Positions 23,882-32,842 of a stretch of 64,000 bases of DNA are shown piece after piece. Made by a program: the position numbers and the translations under genes. Numbering within the stretch: the stretch's first letter is position 1; each line of letters opens with the position of its first letter. Origin of the DNA: an uncultured Opitutaceae bacterium (GTDB lineage: Bacteria > Verrucomicrobiota > Verrucomicrobiia > Opitutales > Opitutaceae); NCBI GenBank assembly GCA_937902925.1, contig CALFNN010000055.1:33112-97111 (forward strand), in the 5' to 3' direction. The notes beneath the pieces were generated by a model, which was not told where the DNA came from, searched no databases, and saw only the letters and a list, made by a program, of their open reading frames with translations.

Positions 23882-25195
23882 TCACCGGCGGAGATTGTTC
23901 GGGCGCGAATGGACGGTCTGGACGACGGAGATGTTGCGCATCGCGAAGGCCGCCTCGCAGTAGCAGAGATAGTAGGTCCATTTGCGGATGAAGCGGTCGT
24001 CGAAGCCGAGGGCGCGGACTTCGTCGAGACGCGCCCGGAAGCTGTCGTGCCAGAGCCGGAGCGTGCGGGCGTAGTCGTGGCCGAAATCCTCGACGCCCTG
24101 CACGACGAAGCCGCCGGCGCGGGCGAGGAGGTGGTTGACGCGATTCAGGGAAAGCAGGAGCGAGCCGGGGAAAATGTGCTTCTGGATGAAATCGACGCCG
24201 CGCCGGAGTTCGTCGTAGCGGGAGTCAGGACAAGTGATGAACTGCGCGGCGAAGAGGCCGTCGGGTTTCAGGAGACGGTCGATGCTCGCGCAGAAGCCGG
24301 GCAGGTAACGGTGGCCGACGGCCTCCATCATCTCGATGGAGACGATTTTGTCGTAGCGGCCGGTCAGGTCGCGATAGTCGCGGAGCACCACCTCGATCCG
24401 GCCGGCGAGGCCGGCGGCCGCGATGCGCCGGCGGGCGAGGTCGAATTGCTGCCGCGAAATCGTGGCCGTGGTGACGCGGCAGCCGTGGGTTTGCGCGGCG
24501 TGGAGCGACCATCCGCCCCAGCCGGTGCCGATCTCGAGCACGTGGTCGCCGGGGGCGAGGCGGAGCTTGCGGCAGAGGGACTCATTTTTCTCGCGCTGGG
24601 CCTCCGCGAGCGAGAGGTCGGGCGCACGGGCGGGCCACATCGCGGCGGAATACATCAGCGATGGATCGAGAAACAATGCGAAGAAATCGTTCGAGAGATC
24701 GTAGTGCTCGCGGATATTGCGGCGCGCGGTCTCGCGGGTGTTGGGGCGGAGGACGTGGCCGAGGCGGTTGGCAAAACGCAGGAGATTGAGCGTCCAGGAC
24801 GATGCGCGCGACCGGGCGGAGCCGGAGAGGGTCGGGGCGTGGTCGAGGTTGAGGATGAACCAGGCGACGACCGCGGCGATATTGGGCGTCTCCCAGTCGC
24901 CATCGATGAAAGACTCGGCAAACCCGATGTCGCCCGCGAGGACGCATTTTTTGAAGAACGCCTCGCGGCGCACGCGGATGTGGGCGGTGGCGGGCAGGCC
25001 GGGCGGGAGCGGGCGCGCGGACGCATCGGGTTGAGCACCGGCCTCGAAGCGGTCGCCGTCGGGCAGATCGACGCGGAGGTGGCCGCGGTGCAGGCGCGAA
25101 AAGGCCCGCAGCACCGCGGCGCGGGCGAGGGACGGCTTGATGGCGGCGACGAATGTGGCGTCGGCGGACGAATGGGCGGCTTGGTCGTGGCTCAT
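23882..25195 (-). CDS. Cyclopropane-fatty-acyl-phospholipid synthase family methyltransferase
   Basis: 437 residues from the ATG at 25195, which overlaps the DUF1365 stop. The N-terminal domain has ESFIDGDWETPNIAAVVAWF; the catalytic domain has REHYDLSNDFFALFLDPSLMYSAA (key residues HYDLSNDFF and MYSAA), SAM motif I LEIGTGWGGWSLHAA, VSIEMMEAVGHRYL, IFPGSLLLSLNRV and YYLCYCEAAFAMR. It transfers a methylene or methyl group from SAM to acyl-chain double bonds. Association with DUF1365 and a FAD-dependent oxidoreductase is widespread and has been linked to unusual fatty acids, including furan or methylated acids in Rhodobacter. Confidence 0.9.
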   Translation of the reverse strand: MSHDQAAHSSADATFVAAIKPSLARAAVLRAFSRLHRGHLRVDLPDGDRFEAGAQPDASARPLPPGLPATAHIRVRREAFFKKCVLAGDIGFAESFIDGDWETPNIAAVVAWFILNLDHAPTLSGSARSRASSWTLNLLRFANRLGHVLRPNTRETARRNIREHYDLSNDFFALFLDPSLMYSAAMWPARAPDLSLAEAQREKNESLCRKLRLAPGDHVLEIGTGWGGWSLHAAQTHGCRVTTATISRQQFDLARRRIAAAGLAGRIEVVLRDYRDLTGRYDKIVSIEMMEAVGHRYLPGFCASIDRLLKPDGLFAAQFITCPDSRYDELRRGVDFIQKHIFPGSLLLSLNRVNHLLARAGGFVVQGVEDFGHDYARTLRLWHDSFRARLDEVRALGFDDRFIRKWTYYLCYCEAAFAMRNISVVQTVHSRPNNLRR

Positions 25196-26049
25196 GCGGC
25201 GTCGGTGGTGCGGGCGATCGACGGATGCGGGCGATACAAGTCGCGCTGCTCGCCGGGCCGCGCGGCCTTGGCGAACCATGGCGCACGTTTCAACCAGAGG
25301 CGGAACGCATGCCAGTGAATCAGGGAAATGATGCGCAGCGTGATGAAGGGATATTTCAGCGTGAACCACGCGAGCCGCGCGCCGGTGAACTCGCGGCGCG
25401 TGCCGGCGAGCGTGCTGGCGAGCGTGCGTTCGGTCCCGACGTAGTCGTCGATCTGGATGGACAGGAGGTCGGCGGGCGTGCGGAGGGTAAAGGCGAAGTC
25501 CACGTCGACGTCGGAATAGGGCGAGACGTAGAAATGCTTCGGCACCCGGACACGGAACTCGCCGGGCCGGGCCTGGGTCGCCGGGCCGAGCAGGTAGGGC
25601 TTCATTTCCCTGAAGGTGTTGGTCACCTCGGCGAGCGCGGCGACGGGCCGGCCGGTGCGGTCGGAGCAGAAATAAAACGAGACGGGATTGAACAGATAGC
25701 CGGCGACACGCGGCAGCGTGACGAGCACGACGCGACCGCCCGCGAGATCGATGCCGTGACCGGCGAGATGGGCGACGACGCGTTGTTTCAGCGAAACGGA
25801 AGGGTCACGTATTGCGTGACACTTTCCGCCGGGCGTTGGGGCATGGAGCCGCTCGCCGGTCGGGAGATAATCGGCTTCGCGGAACGAGTAGAGGTTGGCG
25901 CGATTGACGGAAAAGAGCGGAAGCCCGCGGGGAAGCGCGGCGAGTTCGTCGAGGTCGAGCGCGAAGAGAAAGATCCGGTAAAGAAACCGGTGGGGCCGCG
26001 GCGAAAAACGCGCGTGCATGACGTGGCATTCGTAGAGGCAGGAATTCAT
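25192..26049 (-). CDS. DUF1365 domain protein
   Basis: 285 residues. The N-terminus SCLYECHVMHARFSPRPHRF is the usual start of the family; further matches are VTLPRVAGYLFNPVSFYFC, VAALAEVTNTFREMKPYLL, YVSPYSDVDVDFAF and ARLAWFTLKYPFITLRII. The biochemical role is unproven; it nearly always occurs with CFA-type methyltransferases and a FAD oxidoreductase. It is the first gene of the minus-strand operon and is divergent from the sigma-regulator operon at 26256, with 206 bases between them. Confidence 0.88.
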   Translation of the reverse strand: MNSCLYECHVMHARFSPRPHRFLYRIFLFALDLDELAALPRGLPLFSVNRANLYSFREADYLPTGERLHAPTPGGKCHAIRDPSVSLKQRVVAHLAGHGIDLAGGRVVLVTLPRVAGYLFNPVSFYFCSDRTGRPVAALAEVTNTFREMKPYLLGPATQARPGEFRVRVPKHFYVSPYSDVDVDFAFTLRTPADLLSIQIDDYVGTERTLASTLAGTRREFTGARLAWFTLKYPFITLRIISLIHWHAFRLWLKRAPWFAKAARPGEQRDLYRPHPSIARTTDAA

Positions 26050-26255
26050 GCGCGGGCGCTGGACGGTTGGAACACATCCCTGCTACGGGCCGGGACGCGC
26101 GGTGGATGCCGGGAATGCGACGGAGACGGAGGGCGAACCGGGAGGACGGGCGCGGCGGACGGCCGGGAGAGAATTTGAAGGACAATCGGCCGGGACGGTG
26201 TTACGCGAAGGGAGTCTGGTCCCCTGGCGCGCCGGGCGCCCCAACGCGAAACAAC

Positions 26256-26609
26256 ATGCCCCCTTCTCCTGAAGAACCGGACGATCCCCTCGACCCCCTG
26301 CTCGACCGCTGGGGGGGCGGCGTGCCGCCGGCGCCCCGGCAACTGACGGCGGAGGTCTGGCGACGGATTGCCGCCGCGGAGACGCCGGCGGCGCCGCCGC
26401 GCTGGACCGAGCGGCTCAACGCCATGTTTGCGCGGCCATCCTTTGCCGCGGCGTTTGTGACGGCGTGCACGCTGCTCGGCTTGTTTCTCGCGGAGGTGAA
26501 GACCTCGCGGCAACAGGCGGAGGACGGCGCGCAACTCGCCCAAAGCTACCTCCGGCTGATCGATCCGCTGCTCACCGCCGAGGCCGCGCCCGTCGCGGCA
26601 AAGCCATGA
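26256..26609 (+). CDS. Small single-pass membrane protein, candidate anti-sigma factor (CnrY-like position)
   Basis: 117 residues. A cytoplasmic N-terminal part of about 65 residues (LTAEVWRRIAAAETPAAPP) is followed by one transmembrane helix (AAAFVTACTLLGLFLAE) and a short periplasmic tail. The size, topology and position as first gene before a periplasmic sensor and a sigma factor match CnrY, the anti-sigma of Cupriavidus cnrYXH. Sequence similarity to CnrY itself cannot be claimed. The stop overlaps the next start (ATGA). Confidence 0.65.
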   Translation: MPPSPEEPDDPLDPLLDRWGGGVPPAPRQLTAEVWRRIAAAETPAAPPRWTERLNAMFARPSFAAAFVTACTLLGLFLAEVKTSRQQAEDGAQLAQSYLRLIDPLLTAEAAPVAAKP

Positions 26610-27064
26610 AACGCACGCTGCTCGTCCTCCTGCTCGGCCTCGCGTGCGGCGTGGGCGCGCACTTTGCGTGGCTGGCGCGACACCAGCGGGTGCGGACCGA
26701 TGATCTCGCGACCCAGCTCGCGTGGATGAAATCCAACCTGCACCTCAGTGACCGGCAGCTTGCGCGCCTGCGGGTGCTGCACGAGCAGTCGGCGCCACAG
26801 CTGCTTGCGCTGGCGGCCCAGGTGGCCGGGATGAAGGACGAACTGGCGGCCTTCGAACGCCAGCGGCAGACGGGCGGCCGGATCGATTTTCTCGACTTCG
26901 CGCGCTTCGTCGACCAGCGCCGGGCGCTGGACCGGGCCTGCCGCGACTCCATGCGCTCGCTGGTGGCGCAGGCAGCGGATGTGATGACGCCTCCGCAGCG
27001 GGAGCATTATCTCAACCTGCTCGAACCCGCGCTGAAAACCGACCGCGCGACCGCCCTCCCTTGA
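26606..27064 (+). CDS. Periplasmic Spy/CnrX-like sensor protein
   Basis: 152 residues. An N-terminal anchor or signal (LLVLLLGLACGVGAHFAWLA) precedes an all-helical periplasmic domain with WMKSNLHLSDRQLARLRVLH, AAQVAGMKDELAAFERQR and VMTPPQREHYLNLLEPAL. This helical-hairpin pattern, with L(S/T)..Q.. and MTP.Q...Y, is that of the CnrX/Spy 'heavy-metal resistance' sensor group. Conserved metal-ligand histidines are not evident beyond a few His residues. It overlaps both neighbours by four bases. Confidence 0.72.
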   Translation: MKRTLLVLLLGLACGVGAHFAWLARHQRVRTDDLATQLAWMKSNLHLSDRQLARLRVLHEQSAPQLLALAAQVAGMKDELAAFERQRQTGGRIDFLDFARFVDQRRALDRACRDSMRSLVAQAADVMTPPQREHYLNLLEPALKTDRATALP

Positions 27065-27678
27065 ATGCCGCGACTGCGTGCTTCCCGGTGAACGACGCGC
27101 CCGCCACCGACCTGGCCGACCTGCAGGCGTTGCAAGACGGCGACGATACGGCGCTCAACCGGCTCATCGTCCGTTGGGAACGGCGGCTCTTCGGGTTCGC
27201 CTGGCGTTACGTGCGCAACCGCGCCGACGCGCAGGATCTCGTGGCGACGCTCTTCGTCCGGCTTTACCAACAACGCGGCCGGTTGCGGAGCGACACAAAC
27301 GTGCCGGCGTGGCTCTTCACGACGCTCACGAACCTCTGCCACAACCATCATCGCTGGCGCCGGCGGCATCCCGCGCTGAGCCTGGACGCAGAGGAAGGCG
27401 GGCGGGAGGAAAGCCTGGCGCTGCCGGCCGACGCGCCGCTGCCCGGGCCGGCGTTGGAATTGCAGGAGGCGCTCGCGGCACTGGGCGCGGCGATCGACGG
27501 GCTGCCGCCGGACCTGAAGGCGACGCTGCTGCTGCATCACTACGAGAGGTTGTCCTACCGGGAAATCGCGGAGATCACCGGATGCTCGGAAGGTGGAGTG
27601 GACACGCGGTTGTGCCGGGCGCGGGCCCGGCTGCGGGCCGCGCTCGGGGCCCTGCCGACACCGCCGGCGCCGGCCTGA
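27061..27678 (+). CDS. ECF sigma factor (CnrH-like position)
   Basis: 205 residues from a TTG at 27061 that overlaps the upstream stop; a GTG at 27088 is the main alternative. Region 2: ALNRLIVRWERRLFGFAWRY and DAQDLVATLFVRLYQQRG; WLFTTLTNLCHNHHRWRRR follows. Region 4: IDGLPPDLKATLLLHHYERL and SYREIAEITGCSEGGVDTRL. It ends a three-gene operon with a membrane anti-sigma candidate and a periplasmic sensor. The divergent lipid operon is an obvious candidate target; that is inference. Confidence 0.85.
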   Translation: MNAATACFPVNDAPATDLADLQALQDGDDTALNRLIVRWERRLFGFAWRYVRNRADAQDLVATLFVRLYQQRGRLRSDTNVPAWLFTTLTNLCHNHHRWRRRHPALSLDAEEGGREESLALPADAPLPGPALELQEALAALGAAIDGLPPDLKATLLLHHYERLSYREIAEITGCSEGGVDTRLCRARARLRAALGALPTPPAPA

Positions 27679-27691
27679 ACGGCGGCGACGT

Positions 27692-28447
27692 TTACTTTTT
27701 TCCGGGCTGGAAGGTGAAAACCTGCTCGATGCGCGCGAGCACCGGGCGCCCGGCGCGGGTGGGCGGCTCGAACCGCCATTGCGCCACCGCCGCGACGGCC
27801 GAGGCGCCGAGCAGCGGATGGCTGGCCGCGGTCACGAGTGGAATGCGGGTGCGGCCCGATTCATCGACGTAGAATTCGACCGTGGCGGTGCCCGCGATGC
27901 CGCGGTCGGACCAGTCCGCAGGGTAAACCGGCGGCACGACGTGCGTCGGTGTCGGGATGCGGTCGAGGCGTTGCAGGCTTTCGGCGCCGTAAGCCGGCGG
28001 GTCGCCGGGGAGCGCCGGCTCCGCGTTGGTCGCGGGCAGACGCTTCTCGATCGCGACGGGACCGTTGACGACAAAGCTGAAGCTGATGTCGCCGACCACG
28101 CCGACGGACTCGCCGTGCTCCCGGGCGGGTTCGTAGCGCCACGCCCGGGCGGTGCGCAAAGCCTCGTCGCCGAAAGCGCGATGCGAACTCGCGACGACCA
28201 GCGCATCGAGGAGCGCGCCGTTCGCGGCGATGCTGACACGGACTCGGGCCTCGCCGTGCGTGACACCGTCGTGCAGCAGGCGCGGCGGAAAGACGGCGGG
28301 GGTTGTCTGGTGGATTTTCCATGGCGCATTTGCGGGAGCGGCGGCGGGCGGTTCGGCGGCGTGGACCAGGACAAGCGCCGCGCCGGCGAGGGTGAGGAAG
28401 CGGGCGCGACGGGCGGATATTTTCACGGCGAGTGGGGTGCCCGGCAT
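27692..28447 (-). CDS. Periplasmic protein with two tandem TonB_C-like domains
   Basis: About 251 residues from the ATG at 28447, with a GTG one codon upstream. After a signal peptide (FLTLAGAALVLVHAAEP) comes WKIHQTTPAVFPPRLLHDG, then two TonB C-terminal-like modules: VTHGEARVRVSIAANGALLD through RTARAWRYEP, and GIAGTATVEFYVDESGRTRI through AVAQWRFEPPTR. It lacks the Pro-rich spacer and internal anchor of a classical TonB, so it may be a soluble or weakly anchored adaptor. It is closely similar to the gene at 32000-32737 on the other side of the TonB receptor. Confidence 0.8.
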   Translation of the reverse strand: MPGTPLAVKISARRARFLTLAGAALVLVHAAEPPAAAPANAPWKIHQTTPAVFPPRLLHDGVTHGEARVRVSIAANGALLDALVVASSHRAFGDEALRTARAWRYEPAREHGESVGVVGDISFSFVVNGPVAIEKRLPATNAEPALPGDPPAYGAESLQRLDRIPTPTHVVPPVYPADWSDRGIAGTATVEFYVDESGRTRIPLVTAASHPLLGASAVAAVAQWRFEPPTRAGRPVLARIEQVFTFQPGKK

Positions 28448-28587
28448 CACCGTGGCACGACGCGGGCGATTGTGCGGAGTTGCGCTGCGGGTCGTCGAGT
28501 TTCATCTCGGTGGGGCCGCAGGGGATGGACCGGCCGCCATGAGCGAGAACCGTCGCGCCGGCGAGCGGCCGTGTCCCGCACCGCGCG

Positions 28588-28631
28588 TGAAAACGAAAAC
28601 GCGCCCCGCGACGCGGAGCCGGTGGGGCGCG
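28588..28631 (-). terminator. Intrinsic terminator after the TonB receptor gene
   Basis: Eight-base arms CGCGCCCC (28600-28607) and GGGGCGCG (28624-28631) are perfect complements. On the minus strand the stem is followed by a T-rich run (TTTTCGTTTTC). It lies 27 bases after the receptor stop codon. It separates the receptor from the downstream TonB_C gene, which therefore needs its own promoter. Confidence 0.8.
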
Positions 28632-28657
28632 GAAGGGGTGAAGGCGGAAGCGCGGAC

Positions 28658-31600
28658 TTAGAAGCTGCCCTTGAGGCCGACGGTGTATTGCACGCCGAAT
28701 TCCTGGCGCATGTTGGTCCGGGACCAGCTCGGGGAGGTGGGACCGTAGGTCTGGGCGTCCTGGACGACGTTGGTCAGATTGCGGGCGTTGAGGAACAGGC
28801 CGATCTTTTCGTTGTAGCGATAGGCGAAGTTCACGTCGGTGTAGATGCGGGGCTTGAAGTAACCGAAGAACCCGTTGTCGGTATGCGCCGTGCCGCCGTA
28901 GGTGATGGAGGATTGCGTGAGCCGCTGGCGGCCGCGGTAGTTCCAGTTGACCTGCGCGCTGAATTTTTTTGCGCCATACTTGAGGCCCCAGCTTCCGCTC
29001 ACGGGGATGAAGTTGCTGAAGTCCGCGAGGGTGGAACCCTCGAGGTGCATCTGCTGGCCGTTGGCGTAGACTGTGAAATTATGCACCCAGGCCGGGAGCC
29101 TTTCCGCGTCGAGCACCTGCGAGTAATTGAACTCCACGCCGGTGACGCGCGCGGCGCCGACGTTGAACGCCGCCGAGACGCTGGCCCCGGCCGTCACGTA
29201 AGCCTGGGCGTCCGCGATGCCGAGCTCGTTGAGCCGGTCGAGCGTGGCGGGTTGCGCGACGCTGGCGCCGACGAAATTGCTGAAATCCTTGCGGAACGCG
29301 CCGACGGAGAAGACGCCGGTCTTCGTGAAGTAATATTCGAGCGACACGTCATACGAATTCGTCTGTGTCGGTTGGAGCGACGAGTTGATTGTGGTGATTA
29401 CATACGGTCCCGCGGCGGTGAGATCCGGGAGTTGGGTGGACGGGATGAGGTTGCCGAGATCGGGGCGGCCGATCGATTTGGCGTAGGCGGCGCGGGCAAC
29501 GATGTTGTCGGTGACGTTGAAGGAGGCATCGAGGGAGGGATAGCTGCCCTGGTAGCCGGTCGAGCGCCGCTCGCCGCGTTCCGTGTATTGCGCTTTGGCG
29601 CGGGCGACGAGGTCGGGGTTGAGCACGCGCTGGCCGGCGGAGTTCGTGAGGTAGCCGGCGGCCGGATCGAATTTCACGCCGGCGCCCTGGTCCTGGGTCC
29701 GCTCGAAACGGACGCCACCGGTGAGGCGCAGGCGGTTGTTGCCCGAGCGGGCGTCGGCCATGACGTAGGCGGCCGAGATGACCTCGCGAAAATAAGCGGA
29801 GGCGTTGGCGGGGAGGATGACGGGGTTGGCGACGTTCGCGAGCGTCCAATACTCCGGATGGGCCTTGAAGAGGCTGTAGACGCGGGTGGGATCGGGAAAC
29901 GGCACTTGCGGCGTGCCATAGAGGAACGGGCCGCCGGCGTATTGCGGGTCGGCGATGTCGTAGCGGCCGGCGTTGTCGTCGGCGGTGTTGGCGACGCCGT
30001 CGGGGCCGACGAAGTTCCATGCGCCGCGGTTCTGCGATTGGATGTCGCGCGTTTCCTCCTGGAGATTGAGGCCTGCCTTGAGCGCGAGGGGAAAGGAGAG
30101 GCCGAGATCGCGTCGGGCGTTGACGCGGGCGGTCTTGAAAACGTCCGCGGAATCCAGCGGGGCGAAGGTGGCGCTGGTAATGTTGTAGTTCGCGGGGTTC
30201 GAGAGATCGATCGGAGTCGTGCCGGTCGAGTCGAGCACGGTGATTTTCGTCGGCATCAGGTAACTGCCGGCGCGGATGCCGGCGTAGTTGACGGTCGGGC
30301 TCGAGGCGGCGGGCGAGGCCGGATTGCCGCGGAGCGTCAGCGTGGGATTGATGAAGCCGTTCTGCTCGTCGTGGTAGTGGTTCGACGCATGGGAGAAGGC
30401 GAAGCCGCCGTCGATCTTCCAGACGGGGCCCGTGTGGCGCCAGCTCGCGTCGGCGGCGTAGGTGTAGCCGTATTTGCGGCGGAAGGAAGTGCCGCCGAGG
30501 ACGACGGAGCCCTTGCCGAGCGCGCCGTTGACGAAATCGTCGCTGAAGTCGCGCGGCGCGGTCCCGCCGACGTTGTAGGTCACGGGCCGGTTGCCGAAAA
30601 ACGCGTCGTAGAAATTCCACTGGGCGCCGACCGAAACGATGTCGGTGGCGGACAGGCGCAGGTCGACGGTGCCGCTGACGGACTGGCGGTGGTTGTTTTT
30701 CGGGCCGTCCTGCACCTGGTAGTTGCGGAGGTAGGGATTCTCCGGGCTCGCCACCGGACCCGCGATGCCGGCGGCCGGCGAGACGGCGACGGCGGTATTG
30801 GGCGCGTAGTTGGGCTGCGTGCGGTGCTGCGGGTAGAAAATGTTCGACTCGAGCACCGCGAACGTGACGCCGAGGTTTTTGGAAATCGGGTCGATATAAA
30901 CGAAGTCGAAACCGGGTTTGATCTTGCGCGAGCCCTCGCTGGCGGGGCCGCGGGTCTTGCGGTATCCCTTTTCGTCGCCGTTTGCGCTGAGAAACGCGCG
31001 GTAGGAAAAGCTCGGGTGGGACTGCTCAAACGCGCTGCGCGGCACGAGATTGATGGCGCCGCCGAGCGCATCGGCGGCGGTCTCCGGCGAGCGGGATTTC
31101 AGCACCTCGATGCGGCCGGCATTGTTGATCGAGATCTGCTCGAGTTCGAACGTGCGGCTCTTGGTCGAGGAGCTGGCGCTGGCGATGCGGTTGCCGCTGA
31201 GCGTAACCGGAGTGTAGTTCGCCGGCACGCCACGGACGGAAATCGTGCGGGCGTCGGGCGAGACGTAGTCGATGGTGACGCCGGGGAGGAATTTGACGAA
31301 ATCCCCGACGTTGCCCTCGGTGATGTCGCCGAAGGCGTCCGTCGAGACGACGTTTTTCACCGTCGAGGCGAAGCGCTGCTCGTTGATCGCAATCGCCGCC
31401 GCCTCCATCTCGACCTTGGACGCGACGGTGTAGGGATTCATCTGGAGGATTTCGCCGTCCTTGGCAGGCGTCATGGCCGTGGCGGTGAGGCTGACGTCGA
31501 GCGTGGCGGCCTGGCCGGCGGATACGACGACCGGCAGCGATTGCTCGGCGAGGCCGGTATAAAAAACCTTGATCGTCGCCGGGCCGGCCGGGACGCCGTC

Positions 31601-31819
31601 GAGGCGGTATTCGCCATAGCTGTTGGTGAGCGCCTGGAGGCTGGTGCCTTCGACCGCGAGGCGGGCGTTCGTCAGATAGGCGCCGTTGCTGGCGTTGAGG
31701 ACGCGGCCTTGGATCGTGCCGATGGCGGCCTTGGCGTGAGCCGCGGCAGCCAGGGCGAAGCCCGCGAGCACAAAGGCGGCGCGGGCGAGACTACGGAGTG
31801 GGTTCGGTGGGATGTTCAT
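28658..31819 (-). CDS. Large TonB-dependent receptor with N-terminal carboxypeptidase-regulatory-like domain
   Basis: About 1,053 residues from the ATG at 31819. After the signal peptide comes a carboxypeptidase-regulatory-like beta-sandwich (GTIQGRVLNASNGAYLTNAR, YGEYRLDGVPAG), then a TonB-box-like EILQMNPYTVASKVEMEAAA, the plug (VGDFVKFLPGVTIDYVSPDA, NNAGRIEVLKSRSPETAADA) and a long barrel ending in YTVGLKGSF with a terminal Phe. Such receptors import oligosaccharides or other large ligands across the outer membrane. It lies between two paralogous TonB_C genes on the same strand and is followed by a strong terminator. Confidence 0.9.
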   Translation of the reverse strand: MNIPPNPLRSLARAAFVLAGFALAAAAHAKAAIGTIQGRVLNASNGAYLTNARLAVEGTSLQALTNSYGEYRLDGVPAGPATIKVFYTGLAEQSLPVVVSAGQAATLDVSLTATAMTPAKDGEILQMNPYTVASKVEMEAAAIAINEQRFASTVKNVVSTDAFGDITEGNVGDFVKFLPGVTIDYVSPDARTISVRGVPANYTPVTLSGNRIASASSSTKSRTFELEQISINNAGRIEVLKSRSPETAADALGGAINLVPRSAFEQSHPSFSYRAFLSANGDEKGYRKTRGPASEGSRKIKPGFDFVYIDPISKNLGVTFAVLESNIFYPQHRTQPNYAPNTAVAVSPAAGIAGPVASPENPYLRNYQVQDGPKNNHRQSVSGTVDLRLSATDIVSVGAQWNFYDAFFGNRPVTYNVGGTAPRDFSDDFVNGALGKGSVVLGGTSFRRKYGYTYAADASWRHTGPVWKIDGGFAFSHASNHYHDEQNGFINPTLTLRGNPASPAASSPTVNYAGIRAGSYLMPTKITVLDSTGTTPIDLSNPANYNITSATFAPLDSADVFKTARVNARRDLGLSFPLALKAGLNLQEETRDIQSQNRGAWNFVGPDGVANTADDNAGRYDIADPQYAGGPFLYGTPQVPFPDPTRVYSLFKAHPEYWTLANVANPVILPANASAYFREVISAAYVMADARSGNNRLRLTGGVRFERTQDQGAGVKFDPAAGYLTNSAGQRVLNPDLVARAKAQYTERGERRSTGYQGSYPSLDASFNVTDNIVARAAYAKSIGRPDLGNLIPSTQLPDLTAAGPYVITTINSSLQPTQTNSYDVSLEYYFTKTGVFSVGAFRKDFSNFVGASVAQPATLDRLNELGIADAQAYVTAGASVSAAFNVGAARVTGVEFNYSQVLDAERLPAWVHNFTVYANGQQMHLEGSTLADFSNFIPVSGSWGLKYGAKKFSAQVNWNYRGRQRLTQSSITYGGTAHTDNGFFGYFKPRIYTDVNFAYRYNEKIGLFLNARNLTNVVQDAQTYGPTSPSWSRTNMRQEFGVQYTVGLKGSF

Positions 31820-31999
31820 GGGCAAAGCGGTGGCTGGCCGGGCGACGGGCCCGGGCGGAATGGCGAGGGGGCGGACGGTCGGGGTGGGCGGCGCTCCAGG
31901 CGCGCGGAGGTTTCTTCCGGCGATGTGGCGGGCGATCCTGGTGCGGGGCGGGAAAGCGATCGAATGCGGCGGTCCGGGACGGGGAAGACGACTCCCGGA

Positions 32000-32737
32000 T
32001 TACTTTTTCACGGGTTGAAACGTGAAGACCTGCTCCGCGCGGACGAGCACGGGCCGGCCGCTGCGGGTCGGCGGCTCAAACCGCCACTGCCCGACGGCCG
32101 CGACCGCGGAGGCACCGAGCAGACGGTGATCGGCGGCGGTCACGAGGGGGATGCGAGTCTGGCCCGATTCGTCGATGTAGAACTCGACCGTGGCGGAGCC
32201 GGCGATGCCGCGCTCGGCCCATTCCCGCGGATAGACCGGCGGCACGACGCGGGTCGGCGTGGGGATGTGGTCGAGATAGCGGAGGGCTACGGCGTGGTAG
32301 GCGAGCGGGCCAGTGGGACCGTCCGGAGGCTCGTTGGAAGCGGGCAGGCGTTTCTCGATGGCAACGGGGCCGTTGACCTGGAAGACAAAGTCGATGTCGC
32401 CGACCACGCCGATCCGCTCGCCCTCGACCTGCTCGGCTTCGTAGCGCCATTGGCGGGCCGTGCGCAGCGCCTCATCGCCAAAGTCGCGATGCGAGCAACT
32501 GATCACGAGCGCGTCGAGGAGCCGGCCGTCGGCGGCGATACTGACGCGAACCCGCGCTTCGCCGTGGGTGACGCCGTCGCGCATCAAGCGCATCGGATAG
32601 GCGGCCGCCGTCGTCTGGTGGATTTTCCACGAGGCGTCGGCCGCGCCCATCGGATTGATGCCGCGCGGGGAATAGGCCCAGGCCGGGGCGAGGACGAGAC
32701 AAACGAAGGCGACGAGACTGGCGCGGCGGATGGGCAT
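32000..32737 (-). CDS. Periplasmic protein with two tandem TonB_C-like domains, paralogue of the gene at 27692
   Basis: 245 residues: signal peptide (SLVAFVCLVLAPAWAYSPRG), then WKIHQTTAAAYPMRLMRDG and two TonB_C-like modules (VTHGEARVRVSIAADGRLLD; GIAGSATVEFYIDESGQTRI). By eye it is about 70% identical to the protein at 27692 over most of the length, including VNGPVAIEKRLPA and HIPTPT.VVPPVYP. It is 180 bases upstream of the TonB receptor on the same strand and may be co-transcribed with it. Confidence 0.8.
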   Translation of the reverse strand: MPIRRASLVAFVCLVLAPAWAYSPRGINPMGAADASWKIHQTTAAAYPMRLMRDGVTHGEARVRVSIAADGRLLDALVISCSHRDFGDEALRTARQWRYEAEQVEGERIGVVGDIDFVFQVNGPVAIEKRLPASNEPPDGPTGPLAYHAVALRYLDHIPTPTRVVPPVYPREWAERGIAGSATVEFYIDESGQTRIPLVTAADHRLLGASAVAAVGQWRFEPPTRSGRPVLVRAEQVFTFQPVKK

Positions 32738-32842
32738 CGTGGTGGTGGAGCGGATTGCCCGGCATAACCCCGCACCGCGGGATTGACCTTCACCCGCTGG
32801 AGGGAAATCCGCGCCGATCCCAGACCGGCCCGGACCGCGGGT

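Noticed and set aside
27593..32767. A very long plus-strand open frame of about 1,700 codons antisense to the TonB receptor
   Set aside because: It is extremely Arg/Gly/Ala/Asp-rich with no domain or hydrophobic pattern, and lies opposite well-supported minus-strand genes. Long antisense frames are common in GC-rich DNA.
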